Of a stretch of 64,000 nt of DNA, positions 49,401 to 63,700 are shown piece after piece. This stretch comes from Diploscapter coronatus (Eukaryota > Nematoda > Chromadorea > Rhabditida > Rhabditidae). Both the position numbers and the translations under genes were made by a program. Position 1 is the first letter of the stretch, and each line of letters begins with the position of its first letter. The DNA lies in contig OZ038422.1 of assembly GCA_964036155.1 (NCBI GenBank), forward strand, positions 39,889,201-39,953,200, in the 5' to 3' direction. The notes below the pieces were generated by a model that searched no databases, was not told the DNA's origin, and saw only the letters and a list, made by a program, of their open reading frames with translations.

Positions 49401-52225
49401 TGACATTTTGGCATTATGCAAAGCAGCACATCTTTTTTTCTTGCAGAATTTATCATTTGGTTGACATTGTTCATTTTCTAAATGTTTACTTTCTGAATAT
49501 TCGTTTGCTGAATTGTCGTGTTCATGTTTTCAACTTTCATACTCTATAAGCCTGCGATTCTCTATTTTTATATTTGCAAAGTTCTTAATTCTCTTTCTAA
49601 ATTTTCATTTTCGAAAGTTGAACTTGAAAGAATACATGGTCAACACAGCCTGTTCTCCTAAATATTAATAGTTTAAATTTTCTCATCTCAGAATTCCATG
49701 CTACCTCCTTCGCAGCGATGCAAAGATCAGACGACGAAAACAGCGACGGGACCGTACAAACGAGATAATCTGCTCAAGTTTCTCGAGGACAAAGCCAAAA
49801 GCGAGAAGGACTGGGACGACGTTGTGCCATTCGCTGCTGGGCTGAAGCGAGGAAAAGTAGGGGCAATTTTTGTCATTTTTAATCTTCCACAAAGATTCAC
49901 ACATCATCGCAGGAAAAAAAAAACAAATTGAATTTTGCAAATTTAGGTCTTCGTAGAACAGGACGAGAACAAAAACACGAGGGATGGAATGGAAATGCCC
50001 ATACAAATTGATATGGACGATGACGAGGTTGGAACTTCCTGTTGTATTTATGAGTTTTGCAAAACTACCCTAATTGTATGAAAAAAACACGCATGAACAA
50101 GTGACTTTTTACGAAAAGTGTTCTTTTATAAATGATTGTTGATTTGAGGAATTGTCCTGTGCACTCGTCGAGGCACCCGAGCGTGATCTCGTGGATTTGG
50201 CAGGCATCCTGGGAATGCACAACATTCTCAACCAGAACCAATTCTACAACGCACTCAAAGGCAGACCGCAGGACGACAGCACAGGGACTACTTTTACGGG
50301 TTAGACTTTTAAACAGCTTACTATACCAAATTAGATTAGATAGGATCTAAACTATGACCATTTGGGAGCTGGGGAATCTCTAACAGAAGTGTGCGATTTG
50401 TAGCAAAATATATACGAAAATTTCTCGCTAAATTTAGTTAAATCTCCCAACTTGTGTTAAAATTCGTTTCCAGAGGCGATATTTTAAAGTTCAAATTAGG
50501 GAAACTTGGAGAGTTTTAAACTCAAAACTCCGTCCAACGACGCTAATGCCTATCATTTTGATCGACTAGAAATTCCAGGTATCATAAAAGCGTACGAACC
50601 AAAGCCAGTGCCAGATGAGCCGGACAACGAGACGGACGTGGACGACTGCATCACGCGGCTGCAGGCCGACGACCCACAGATGAAGGAGATCAATCTCAAC
50701 AACATGAAGAGGGTTTCTAAGGTAAATCAAATTTAACCGATTTTCAAAATACCCTACTTTGAACCTTTCTTCTACGAGTCAGAAAAGTGCAAGAAGTTTC
50801 AAAATTTCAAGAAGAATTTCCTAATTATGCTATTTGTTTTCAGGAACGAATAAGGACGATGATAACAGCGGCCCGAAACAGCAAACATATCGAGAAGATC
50901 TGCCTCGCTAACACCGCAATTTCCGATTCCGAAGCCAGGGTACGCAATCTTTTAAAAATGAAATTACAAAACACGCTATTTTCGCTTCCGATAAAGTTCT
51001 ACGCGCTTTTAGGTGCCAATTTATCAAAACATTCTATTTTCGCATGTTAGAAGGCATAGGCAATGCGCAAATATCGCATTTGAATGGTCTGTAAGCCAAG
51101 AAAGTGCACTCCCCCATTCCTCTGTTTACTCTTCTATTTTAATTCTCCCGCGCTCGGTGCCATTCCAAAATAGTTTTCGCCATTCGATCAACTTTTTATT
51201 CAAACCGCAATACATTGTTTGAGTTTTCAAGTAAAGTAAGGGCTTTGTGAATTTTCAAATTCGAAACCAAAAGTTTGGGCGGTTTAACAATGTCTGTTTG
51301 CCGATGAGATTAGGGTCTTATGAAGTTGACCCAGAGTTATGCAAGAAAACAGTTTGGAAACATGAAAAATTTAGTAAAATCTAGAAGAAATGCGAAAAAT
51401 TTCAGGGTTTGATAGATCTGTTGGAGAATAACACGTCGATCAAGATGCTTAACATCGAATCCAACTTCATCACCCCCGAACTACTGGCCAAACTGCTGCG
51501 AGCCACCCTCAAAAACCAATCACTTATTGAATTCAAGGCTGAGAATCAGGTAATTTGATTTTGAGTTGGGCTGGAAAATTGAAATCTGAAAAGTAGAAAT
51601 TTCGCCTAGTAATTATTTTGACTAGGAAGACCGATTTAATTTTGAATGCCCAAAGTAGGAATATTTCTGATAATGTTTTGAATTGATTAATCATAGACGA
51701 AATCATTGTTGATAGTAAAATTAATTTCGAACATCTCAAAAAGTTAGAAGTCCGCTTATCCTCATTTCGAATGAAATGGACAATATTGGAATGTTTCAGA
51801 GGCAATCAGTGCTGGGCAACCAGATCGAGATGGACATGATGCTGACCGTCGAGGAGAACGAAGCCCTGCTCCGGGTGGGCATCGCCTTCCAGTCCATGGA
51901 AGCCAGGCATCGAGTCTCCGAGGCTCTCGAGAGGAATTATGAACGAGGTTGGTTGAATTGCCATTCCGATCAAATGAATTCAAACATCTTCTTCGAAAGT
52001 TAGAGATACGAGGAATAGAGAATGCAAAACTCTTCCTTCGACAAAGTTACTCCCATCTAGCTTTCTTCGTAGTTGTTGGTTCTTTCGTTGATTGCATCGC
52101 TTTCACAAGAGAAATATGTTGATTTGAAAAAAGACTAAATCAACTTGATTGAATTGAAATTAGAAAAAAATATAAATTTTTCAGTTCGATTGCGCAGACT
52201 ACAGAATAAGCAGCCCGGAGCCTGA
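46401..52225 (+). CDS. unc-94: Tropomodulin with three alternative first exons
   Basis: Ten common exons run from 48092 to TGA 52223-52225. They encode DGDIESLLSKLTPNEMEELN, NEIDPDNSMLPPSQRCKDQT, ATGPYKRDNLLKFLEDKAKS and VVPFAAGLKRGKVF. A leucine-rich repeat cap follows (ISDSEARGLIDLLENNTSIK, LNIESNFITPELLAKLLRAT). These match the tropomyosin-binding and actin-capping parts of tropomodulin. Three first exons each end so that the next base completes a codon in phase 2. They are 46401-46414 (MSRS then GTAAGT), 47702-47790 (MTDTAVEETETAAEQ) and 48060-48091, which simply reads through the acceptor (MEGDDEILDFS). Predicted lengths are 388, 413 and 394 residues. The protein caps actin pointed ends in muscle sarcomeres and epithelia. 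Separate starts suggest tissue-specific promoters, as with the known isoforms of C. elegans UNC-94/TMD-1. Confidence 0.93.
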
Positions 52226-54221
52226 TTGTTCCTCCTGCATTTTGCAGCTCAATTTCTGCCATCTTCTTCGAATATATCGCTTTTGTGTCTTATCTTCATC
52301 GTTATTATCATCGATATATTATCAATCAAAACTCGTATCATCACTCAATTAGGTCACTAGAGGCGATGTAGCTTTTCGAAAAAAAAAATGTGTAAAAATT
52401 ATTCAAAAAGTTTAAAATCTGTACATGTCTCTCCTCATATGGTTTTCTCATTGTTATTATCATGATGATTGATTTGCCTTATTCAATTTCAGTAACGTTT
52501 TGTTATCTATGATTGATGCGCGCCTTCCTAATCGTAAGCATGAGGTTTCTTGAAAATTCGATCGTCCAAAAACTGTATTTGGAAAATTCGCTGAACTTTC
52601 TCTTTCGTGATTTATTCGTCTTAAAAAGACGAAATTTCCAAATTCATTGTTTCTGAACTTTATGAATTTCCCCAAAGAATCCACTCTATAAACATAAGCA
52701 TGATAATCTTCTGCAATGCATTGGTTCTGTTCTATATATTTTCAAATTCATCGTGTCTTTAAAAATATCTGTAAACGATTCGTTTCTATGATTTTTCGAA
52801 CAACTTATTCAAAAATGCTCCAACCAGTAAACCTCTATCCAAATATTTAGGATTTCCCGGTCATTTCGTTGTTCTGGGATATTTTCTGCTGTATCAGTTG
52901 CAAAAATCGAGTCTTCCTTATTTTTTCTGAATTTTATTTTTAAGCGACAAAAACTTTGAATGTGATCAATTTTGTAAACTTTTCTTATTTTCCTTATTGT
53001 TGAAGTTTAGTGAAACGATGTTTCGATTTGGATTATCTATTTGAAAAATACAACTTATCTCAGCACAGCCTAATCTAATCTATCCAAATATCTATTATTA
53101 TCAACCTTTTATCATTTCTCCAGAATCAACAATCAACCGAGTGTTTCTCGTGTAAAACCTTATCTTCGAAAATCTTTGATTTATCTTTATTTTATATGGT
53201 ATATGCATTGTGAGAAAATAAAGATTTTCACATTGAATGTGCTCAATTTCATGATAGAAAAATAATCTTTGACTACTTAGAAAGTACACAAGAAAATCCA
53301 AAGCTGTATACGACTATCGTGGAAAAAAATCTAATAATTTTCTTTCTAATGGTTTTTATCTTGCTTTGCAATTTTAATAACTTTGTTTAGTGTTGTGTCT
53401 GAGTCTAATGAATTCAATTAGATTTCTCGGATTCTATAGAGCAAGGGAAGCTACTGAATTCGAAAGGAAAATGGAGAAAATAGCGAATGAATTTGAGTTT
53501 TACAACAATTGGAGAACTATTTACAAAATTTCGCAGAGATAAAAACTTTGAAGAAGCCCGTTAGAAAAATTAAATTTATAGTTTTCTTCTGAATAAACCA
53601 TGTCCAAAGCCAACGACGATGAATCTCTAGCTGGTTCATGAATAAACGAATATTATGTAATTTGAATATAGGAGCAGGAAAATTTAGAAATCGTGGAAAG
53701 TAAGGTAGAAACATTTTATACGGCAAATAATTGAAATTGAATTGAGTTTTAGAGGTAATTATAAGCTTTATAGAACTTTTAGAATATAATAATTTGCACT
53801 TGAATATCGCGAATATCTTCTTGTGAATAGAACATTAGAATATGAGCACCGCGGTCTTTTCTTAGAGACAGTCTGTGGATCCATCTGAATAGAACCTTCA
53901 AATTAGTCAAATTTTTCAAAAATAAAAAAAAAAAAAAAACAAAGAAGCTTTACTAATTCATACTCGCAACTATTTTCACTATATTCAACTTTATAAGATG
54001 GAAGAGAATAATTGTAATACTAGTCTGGTATAAATTTCAGACTGATTTTCATTTGCGAGTCAAAAATGCAAGTCCAACTGTATTATCTGGGAAATTTCAG
54101 ATAAATTATCACTGAAACTCACGTCGCTCATTCAAATGAAACGATATTGTATAATTCAAATCCTTTTTTCGAAAACCGACATTGTCAAAAATAAAAACTG
54201 TAAACTAGCCTTGGCTTCTAT
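52226..54221. other. Tail-to-tail intergenic region
   Basis: No gene is seen between the tropomodulin and PWWP-gene stops. It is AT-rich with scattered poly-A and presumably holds both 3' ends. Confidence 0.5.
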
Positions 54222-57200
54222 CTAGTGGAACATAGGAATGTGCGCCGTGGATGCGGTCCAGGTCTGATCTGCCAAATGCGCTCCATCCTGGTCGCCAGCC
54301 AGGGCGGGCAACTTTTGAAGCAGACCGAGCAGCGGACCCATCGCTCCCATCAACGAGTCCATCAACAGATCTAACGCGCCGTTCACCGTGCCTTGTTCGT
54401 CTGCTCTGCAAAGTTTATATTCTTAGAAGATTGTTTTTTGTTTTGTATTAAACAAATTATACAGTTAGAACTTAATCAAATTCCAAGGGGGAAACATGTT
54501 TGTGAAGATGAGATGTATGAGCCTTTAAATGCATTTGATTACGAAAAGAATTAAATTATGAATTTCAAAATCAAAATTTAGTTATAGAAATCAGAATTCA
54601 GAAAGCGTCATTATCCATGAAATTTAAGGAAAAGTTTTTGATTATTTTTCCTCCTAAAATTTCACCTCGTAACAGCAGCGCTTCTGAACGCCTGTGACAT
54701 GAGCCGGAATGCAGCGGCCGAGTCTGCGGCGGCAGTGGCGATTTCTCTGAAACGTCAACCCTCCTCGAAAATTCAAACTTTCAAATTTACCTTTCCGGAC
54801 TGCAGTCGACTCGTCTCTTCTCGGCCAGCCACCATCTCGCTCTTCTCTCCAATGCGCTCGGTTTGAATTCTGCCTCTTTTTCCGTTATGCTGATATCTGA
54901 ATTGTTCTTATTTAGCAAATAATTTGAGATTTAGAAATTACAAAAGAAATAAATAAGACTAGAGAAAATGTCGGAAATCGTCTCTTCCCACGTTATTATT
55001 CCTTCCTACTTTCGCTCTTTTCGATCCCTAACTGTAAATCCCATCGCTTTGTTGTTTGTAACTACTGACAATGAGATAATATCTTGGAATTTTAAGGTTT
55101 TGAATTTTCTCACCAACAGGCTCCCCTCCCATCTGAGTGCTGGTGAGCACGGTCGAAGTCACTCTCCGCACTCCCAAATTCCGCTTCGTGTAGGCTTTAT
55201 CGTCGTACATCACAGGCTGATTCTGGTCGTAGAGTCTTTTCTGGAACGTTACAAATTCTGGCACATTCCGAACAGAGCTCACTTGTAGAGCAATAACGCT
55301 AATATATATTGTTTTCAGTTAGTGTTGCAAATTTCAAAATGTGATTTTCATTTAAAAATAACCTTAGCCGACGATTCCTCATCCGGACTTCCCAAAGCCC
55401 GTTTCGTTCCTTTGGCGAGTGCAATGCGCGGCCCGGTCGTCTGGGGTACAGGCGTGAATTTGGAGTCCCTGATCGGCTTGCGCAGTTTGATGCCATGCAC
55501 CTCGGACTTGGGAGGGCGGCCAACTCTTTTCTTCTGGAATTTGCAAATTTGCACAACTTTTGTCCTACTTTAAACATCATCCATTTATACAGCATGAAAA
55601 TATGGCTAATTGTTTGTTTTGCGCAGAAAGTCACCACTTTCAAGATTAGTCTGGTTCGCTGTAAAAATGCATAGTAAAATTCTCGAATATGAAGAGAAGA
55701 AAAATGGATACTTTTGAAAGAAGGTTATATTTTTTCGACTATCTGACCAACCTGCTGCGATTTGTCAGGCGAATTATCGAACGTCTTGCCGACATTGTAC
55801 TGTTTGGTCTGGATGCCACCTGCTCGCTTGCCCGATCTGCCTCGCTTGACGATGTCCTCGGGAATCTCGTCCGTCGGCTTCACCCAGCCGTACCACTTTC
55901 GGCACTTCTTGTCCACGCAGCGCCATCGAAAAAAATTTCATTCCCATGAATCATTTAGAAAATTTCAACTTATGACGCTTTCTCTTAGAAATTTTATCAG
56001 ATTTATATCTTGACCTTTTAAAAATGTCTACTTTTTCTGGTTTTTAAAAATTCAAACATTTATTTTCATGTTTTTAATGTTGCTTTTCCAAACCTGTGCC
56101 GATTTGCCCCGCACATTTGTGGTCTCACAAGTCCGTTGCAATGGCTGCAGTGTCTCTGCCCGGTGACCATCGAAATCGGAGGCGTCTTTTCCACTTTACT
56201 GAAATTTCAGGAGATCAATTTGCTTGAAAAGGCCAAATTTTACTATGTCTTGGGCCTTCCATTCGACCGTTTCCCAATGAGATGTGGCTGAACGATGCCT
56301 GTCTGCGAGGACGGCTGCTGACTGTGCGCGTTGTAGCTTTGTGCGGGAGTGTTGTTGTGCATCTGCATTGGAGGAGGAGTGGGCGAGAGACGCTGCTTCA
56401 TCTGAAGACACATTTGTTCATAAAATGGAAAATTTTATGGCTCCTTGGAAAATGCGTCAATTTGTATCAGTATTTCCTCATCTTCAAAGTAATGACGTTT
56501 CAATGAGAAAATTTAGTTCCTTTTTTAAAGTTAGCATTTTTATCGGTTTTGTTTCCTTATCAAAGCTTTGTACTTTTCAATAAAATCAAGATTTCATTGA
56601 AAATCTCCGACCTCATGCTTTCTGGGTCTGACAGGTCGTTTTGGTTCGTCTGAAGCGGTAGATACCGGACAGGCCTCAGCGAGCGTGTGTAGAGCACTTC
56701 TCTCCACGGAATCACTTCCTCTCGGAGAACGAATGTCGTAGTTGTCCTGATGATCCGAATGGAAGTAGGGATCGGGTTTGAGTGGCTATTTTGTTAAATT
56801 TATCAAATTTCGGAAAATCATAATTTTTGGTGAATATATATACTTTACTATTAATTCCGTGTTGTGGCTGTGTTTCTCGAATTGTATTTTTCCTTCAAAT
56901 TATACAACTCACATCATGCAGCATATGAGATGAAGCCCCTTCGGGAGAACGCAGGAAATCATTGGAGTAGAATTGGTTGCCACTATACGAAGTCGAGGGC
57001 ATGTCCGTGGCGTAGGAAATATTCTGTTGTCTCCGAGGGCCGGGACAGCCCTTGTGACGGCAACTTAAAGGATATTCATTTAGAAATGCATCATGGGTTT
57101 CATTATTCGAATTTTTCATAACTCCCTTTTCCCTTGATCTTACTCGTTTCATACTTTTGTAAACTGTGAGTTTCAGCTTCTTCACCTATTTCAGCCTCAT

Positions 57201-59142
57201 ATATTTTATCCATTTTTCTCTTCCGCCTGCTATATTTCCCAGAAAAGGGTAAAGAGTACAAGGGGCCATCATTTCTCGACTCACATCATCTTGTTGTTGT
57301 ACTGCCTGAGCTCTGTTCCACAACTTTCGCAGAATTGAGGGGCAACTGCGAATGACGGGGGGAGAGGGGGCGTCCCGAGCTGGTCACCACGGTGATCCTA
57401 CAAAGTCATTATTTTCAATCAGGAGAAAATCCACGATTTTTCTTTTTATTCGTTCAACAACTAAGAAACTTCCTAACCAAACTGCTCTCCGAAGACAAAT
57501 CGTCGATCTGCTTCATGAACTCCTTGATGTCGAGTCCGCTAATCATTTCGAGATTCTCCGAAATGCCAGAATATCCCGAACAGGAAATGTGTCTGAAAAT
57601 CCTTTGTTATCTAAAAGTATTCAGGGGGAAAATCGAACCGATTCCGTCCCATACTGCTCACACTGCCGCTGGCATTCCGCGTCCTGCCTCCACTCCCGAA
57701 ATTGATGAAGTAGTCCTCGTAGACGCGAGAAGACGAGTTGCGAGTTCTTCTTGATTGACTGAAACTATTAACCTTTCAGAATAATTAAAAAAAAGCAATT
57801 ATGAATCTAAGATTGTAAGAAACAGTATTTTTAAAAAATTTGCATAAGATGTACAATTTTTATTTGTGAGAAAAATAGAGCAAAACCAACCCGCCGTTGT
57901 TGCCCAGAAACGTGTCTTGAATGAGCTTCACGGACTGAAACTTATTGCTTTTATTTATAAAGGAAAATAAAACCCACGTCATTTCCCTCCATCAAATCGG
58001 CGTAGTTGAATCCGCTGATTTTGCTTTTTTTGGATCCTGCAGAACTTTCCGAATTCAATCTTTTCTTCTGCTCTCTCGCAGCACGTTTCTGCATCTGCTT
58101 TAGTGCAGAGGCAGCACTATCGGCACGAGATCTGAAAATTTGAATTTCCTGTAAAAATAAACCAAATTTTCGACCTGCTTTCACTAGCAGAGCGCTTTCT
58201 GAACTGTTCGAAATAGGCCTGTGCAGCTTCGTAGCTCCGGGTGCTTGTCGTTCTCTGTCGCATCTGTAAAATTATCGTTTTTTTCTCGAAAAATAAAATT
58301 TTAGTTCTTCATTTTGAAAATGTACGCAATAAAATCAGTAAATTTTTCAATTTTCAGTGTCCGGGCCCAGGAAACTCTCGGAACCTTCTCTCGGTTGCGA
58401 GATTCCTATAGGAAGGGGTCAGCGAGCCTCGTTGGTCCAGGCACAGGGAAAGTCAGCTAGTTTAAACTTACAGGCATGTTGAGAGATGGTGATTCCCTCT
58501 GATCGATGGGGAATGCCGGATCGACTTCTCCCGGCTGCGAAATGCCCGCCGCTAAGCGGATTTCGTTAATCGCCTCGTTGAAACCCTAAAAAATATATAG
58601 ATAAGTGATGAAAAATACAGCAAAATGAGTAACCTTGTGTTTCCTGCTGACTTCGAACTCGTTGCGATTGTCCAAATAGGGACAGCAATCGGGCAGCTTC
58701 ACGTACGCAGTCTCCTTCGTACCGAAGAACATCACGGGCAAACGACCACGCGGAACGTCCTCCGTCACTTCCATCACCTCAAAATTCGTTCTTGATTTGA
58801 AGAGCATTTTTAGTTCGCGAGATTCAGACTATTTCCTGTCTCTAACCGTGTTGCAAGTCGTGAATGTGACCCCCCCCCCCCCTTTTCAATTTCGAGTATT
58901 TCGAACTTTTAATCCTTCTATAAGTCTGAACTTTTGTAAACCTTAGATGGCCTCTTAAAAGTAAAAGAAAACTCGAAAATTTGTGAACTTCTTGGACTTT
59001 TATAAATTGCATTTTAAAGTGAGAAAGTCGGAAAACTAGCTACCTGTGCAGGCCATGGAGGGAATCCCTTCATGCGCGCCCAGATCAACTGGTTTGTTTC
59101 GAACTGCCGAACCTCTTGCGTCGAATCGACTTCCGACTTCAT
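54222..59142 (-). CDS. PWWP-domain protein with Cys-rich modules and AT-hook
   Basis: The start at 59142 gives a PWWP domain: QLIWARMKGFPPWPAQ, then RGRLPVMFFGTKETAYVKLP, then a Lys/Gly-Phe helix (HKGFNEAINEIR) as in HDGF/LEDGF. PWWP domains read methylated histone H3 and DNA. Downstream exons encode a charged RS/coiled segment (ALKQMQKRAAREQKKRLNSE) and a Cys pair CESCGTELRQYNNKMM with CRHKGCPGPRR. Next is a second Cys module, RHCSHCNGLVRPQMCGANRH, joined to WRCVDKKCRKWYGWVKP. An AT-hook follows (KKRVGRPPKS), then a basic helix (ALERRARWWLAEKRRV) and a hydrophobic tail (ALDLLMDSLMGAMGPLLGLL). TAG is at 54222-54224. The junctions near 57460-57740 are uncertain. I do not recognise the full architecture; a nuclear, chromatin-associated role is inferred from the domains. 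An acceptor 10 bases before the start fits trans-splicing. Confidence 0.78.
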
Positions 59143-60794
59143 TTTTGCTATCTAAAATCGAAAATAATTAATTCCGAGAAAATGACGCCGAACAGGCTCA
59201 AGTCACGAGGTTTTGGAGGTCATTTTTCAAAACTCAAGAGGAGAGGTGAAGTTGGAAATTTTTAGTTTCGGGCTACTGAATTCTTTCTCCAGAACATTAG
59301 CGCAAAGAAATAATTCAAGAAAATCGACGAAAAATAAAAATAAATAAACTTTTAGCGGATCGCTAGAAAATACCAAACGAAGCCCGGAAAAGTGCGAGGT
59401 AAAACGCGGACGAATCTGATGCCAGACAGCTGACTTTCGTCTGATTGAGTGCGCTTGGGTGGGTGGGAAAAGAGGGGAAGGACGCCGAATTTCGCTGCTA
59501 ACAGTCGAAATCAAGAGAAGGAAAAATAGCGCGAATTTGAGAGAAATCGATAAATAGAAAAAAGCGCTGCTCAAGATAACAGTTTTATGGCAATCGCTAT
59601 TTCACGGCACGCCGGCCGGCACGAAATTTTTTCTATATTACAACGCGATTTTATGGTATTGAGAAAGAAACGACTATTTCAAATCGTGCCGCCATATAAT
59701 GCAAATATCATGCCGTAGCGCGCCGTCCGTGCCGTACTTTAAAAACCGTTCAATTATGTTCACATTCAACGTTAATTCAGTGTAGGAAGCTTGAATTAGT
59801 GATATTTTGACTGTTAGCTCAGCGACTCGACAATTATGAATAGGGAAAATATTGGGGAAAAGGATAAAAAGAAAAGGTAATCAAAATACGATCACAACGT
59901 ATAATTGTTAGTCGTCTAAAATTCTAATAAAATTTCGAAACAAGTCGTTTATTCATGAATTTTAATAAGAAAAATGAGATCGAAATGTGTGTTTGGATGA
60001 AGCCTTGCAGAAACATTTGAAAGGCCGCTTCTTTGCTCTTATTGATAATAAAGAAGATAGAACTTAATTAAGGACAAAGTTCAGTAGTTGCCCGTCAATA
60101 ATTAGATAATTACTCAATTAGATAATTAGCATAATTACAATAATTACTTATTCTATTTTTGGTGTCGTTCAATTAAACATGACCATAAAAATACCCGTTT
60201 CGAATAAAAATCAATCGCAGAAATAAAATGATCGAGTTTTGTAAGTCAGTACATTCTCAGATTTATCCCACTTTGAAATTCTTTTGAAAAATAAGATAAG
60301 GCTGTACATTAGTGGGAAAATTGTACTAACTCAATTTTTAGTCTCGTTCAAAACAATTATAGGTCGCCTTCATCTTTTGTCAATGCCAACGAGATTTGAG
60401 AAAGTTAATTTCAAGAAAGATAGTGTGAGGCATTTACAAAATCTGACACGGACCATACAGTAAACCACCATGCACTTGATGAATCCGATGGTTTGTTTTG
60501 CTCTGTACAAATTATTGATCGATTGTCAAATTGTCAAATTTCTCAACGAATTGTCAAAGAGTGTAGAGGAATGTCAATGGAAGGCATCGACTGCCGAGTT
60601 GCTAGCATTAGTTTTCTCTGTAATTCATTTTTCTCTATTTGAGAATAAACTCGTAAAGACGCTTTTTTGGGAAATTTCATGCAGTTTATACACGATTCAC
60701 TTGGGAAATTTTAGAAGTTTTTCTTAAAAAATGCACTAATCTTTCAGTGTATGATTTACGTTCGGAATGATTTTTTTCAATAAATCTTATAATG
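59143..60794. other. Intergenic region between PWWP and globin genes
   Basis: No supported gene is seen. It contains an inverted-repeat element at about 59606-59743. A plus-strand 85-codon ORF at 60470-60727 shows no motif. Confidence 0.45.
59606..59743. repeat. Possible small inverted-repeat element
   Basis: ACGGCACGCCGGCCGGCACG at the left is matched imperfectly by GCGCGCCGTCCGTGCCGT at the right. Another CGTGCCGCC lies inside. It is GC-rich in an AT-rich spacer. The target duplication is not clear. Confidence 0.4.
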
Positions 60795-63700
60795 TCAAAC
60801 CTGTTCATGATGCCCCGCTTTGATTTTCTCGATCGCGAATGCGACGATCAGAGCCCACCCTTTTCGGACTGGCTCGCTTCTGCACCGTTTATCGCCCCAC
60901 TCCAAAGTGCAGTCAATGATGGTCTCGGCTAAAGTATTCCATAGTTTTCCTGAAAATTCAAATATTTTCTTGTCGAATTCAATCAAAAATACCTGTCAAT
61001 TCTCCCCTGAGAATGCGCGCGTGCACTCTGCCGACATTCATCAACTCCTCCACAACGCCATCCAAATTGTCCAGGTTTTCGACGATCTGAGAAATTCTCA
61101 ATCTATTTGAAATGTTGGGGTGCCCATTTTTCTTATTTTAAAATTTCAGCGCTTTTTTAATTTGATTAGTTTTAGGAAGAATGAAAGTTTACCTGATCAA
61201 TAAGTTCAGCCATCGCCTTGCTGTGGGCCTTGACAAAACTGTCGTGATTCGAAAATTTCGGGGGCAGCGGAACCCGACGAATCTGCTCTTTTACCTGAAA
61301 GTTTAAGGTGAAACTGATTTTTCGAAAATTCAAACCATAGGCAATTTGAAGCACAATCTATGAAAGATAGAGGATCCAATGACCGTGGGACCTTTGGAAG
61401 TGTAGACCTGTCGCCATAAGGAGCGGATCAGGTGGATTTGAGCCATAGTTAGGGGAATCAGAGTGGTGGAGGAACGACGACCCGACATCGAGTGGGCTGC
61501 CTGAAAACTCAATTCATTTCGAAATTACAAACAGACTTCTGAAAACGCGCGACCTGCAAAAGATAATATATCTCATCGAAAAAGAAAAAGGTGTGCTCTT
61601 TTCCTCTCTCGATATGTCATACTATTTTTCTGCAAATCGAGTTTGAGAAGTCTGAATAGAAATTGTAAGAGAATATAAGAGTGAAATATCCTGGATATAA
61701 AGGAAGCAAGGACTGTGCACATTCAAATTTTCAAATTGCCGAATTGATAGAGTAAGAGTCAATCCAGTTGCGTCAAAAACTAGAAATGTCACCCTTTAAA
61801 GAAAATCATTGTTTGAGAAGAGGGAAGAGGCTTTTCTCTCCTAAACCCCATCCCTCTAGTTAAATATTATTTCTACAATCTGCAAAATTGAAGATTTTCA
61901 AGTGCCACCCATGTGTTCATGTGATTTGCTGCCTACCTGTACATTGCTTTGCCTGCGTTGAGCCAACAGATTTTGGCGCGCCTTTTCACTCGCCGACTGC
62001 TTGCGTGGACTCGCTGTCGAGGAGGTATCTTCGTCAAAGCTGAGTGACTGAAAATCAAAATTTTAAGTCGGAGATTTTTTTTAGGATAAATGAATAAAAT
62101 TTTTTGTAGTTCATAAAGATTGCCATTACAGGTTCACTTCGCTTCGGCTTGAATTTAGTTATGAAGCTATTCTTTGAAAGTAGTCAGGAAATGCGTAGAA
62201 TTGCTAAAGATTGCCACTTGAACCTTACTACAACCCAAGAAAATTTCCAAGTTCAGCTTCCGAATAAAATAAAGTTGAGGTTTATTGATGAGGTAAAAAA
62301 TCAACCACTTCTTTGAGATAGTCCTTCATCTGATATATCCAAATTAGCAGAATAGCGCTTGGCAAAGAGTAGAAATCGTGAGCAGAATGGTAGTGCATTT
62401 GGATGATTTCTCAAGTACAAGTTGTCTCACTCTTGACTACAAAATGAATGAGTGAAGGAACGATTGAGAAGATGAAGGGAGTAAACTACTGGAAATTCGA
62501 TATCCATTGGTCAACTAATATAGGATGAAAAACAAGGCAAAGCAAGAAAATACTGGACAAAGCAGGTTGAATTGCAGGGGAAAAGTAGAAAGTTGTATGA
62601 GAATGGGATTGACACAAAATAAAGCCTTTGCAAAAACGTTCTATGTTGTAAAGATTGCCATTTTTTGCATTCTCAGAATTGTACACTTTCATGAAAAAAT
62701 GGGAGATTTTTCCATCGAAAAGGGTAAAATCAGCGCTATAGTTATGACCTTCATCTCGAATTCAGAGTTCATTGGTCAATTTTCATAATCTTAAAAAATG
62801 ACCTGTTATTCATTGTTATGAGATTTCTTATTTCAAAATGTTGTAAATTAACTAAGAGGAAAGGCAATCTTTAGAATAAAACATGAAAACTCACAAGTCT
62901 ACCCAAATCCTTGAGTGGTTGAAGCTGTACTTCAGGAATGGTGTCCATGGGTCTGTTCGAAATGATCGACTGGGAGCCAGCCCCACTGCCCACATCGCTC
63001 GTCTCGCTTTTGCTCATCGACGTCCACTCGATTTCCGGAGGCGGCAGGGGTGAAGATCGGAGGGTTTCTGAGTTTTTATCAAGCTAAAATCGAGAAGATT
63101 TCCTGGGGGTAAATAAATTTTCTTCGTCTTGGAATTTCCAAGATCACAAAAGTCTGCCAAAATGGAGGGAAAATTTGTTTGTTCAAAAACTGAATATTCA
63201 CCATCAAATCGTTTTTAGAAATTTTGGATTCTTTGAAAAACAAGCAAGATTTTCGCTAGAATAGCTAGGAAAACCTACCCATATCCTGTATCCTCAGATC
63301 GGTGACGGACTCGAATATTAGACGGTGAGGTTCCTCTTCTTCGAAAGAGACCCGAACCTGAAAATAATAAAATAACGAAAATTGATGATAACCCAATTTT
63401 GCGTATGAATATACGCAATCCTGAGCAGACTTCTAAATTTAGTGATTGCTCGATCAAACTTAGAAGAATGAAGGAGGGAAAAGGAGGACAACAGAGCAAC
63501 TCATAAGGAATGCATTGAGAGAAAAAGAAGAAAAGTTAGAAGTAAGAAAGCAAGTGATAATTGAATGAGACGCAGAAATGCATTTGAACATTGCTGTTTG
63601 TCGAGCTCGGATAACCGAGTTTGCAGCAGCAGGTTTCATTTTAGAGCCGGAAAATTTCACATTCAACTTCATCAAAACCCTGGCTTTTTTGCAGAAAATT

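Noticed and set aside
58380..58460. GC-rich block considered as a tRNA gene
   Set aside because: No cloverleaf fold by eye. Part of it is better read as a short minus-strand exon of the PWWP gene, encoding ESRNREK.
60470..60727. 85-codon plus-strand ORF
   Set aside because: Isolated, without motif or splice partners, in the spacer before the globin gene's end.
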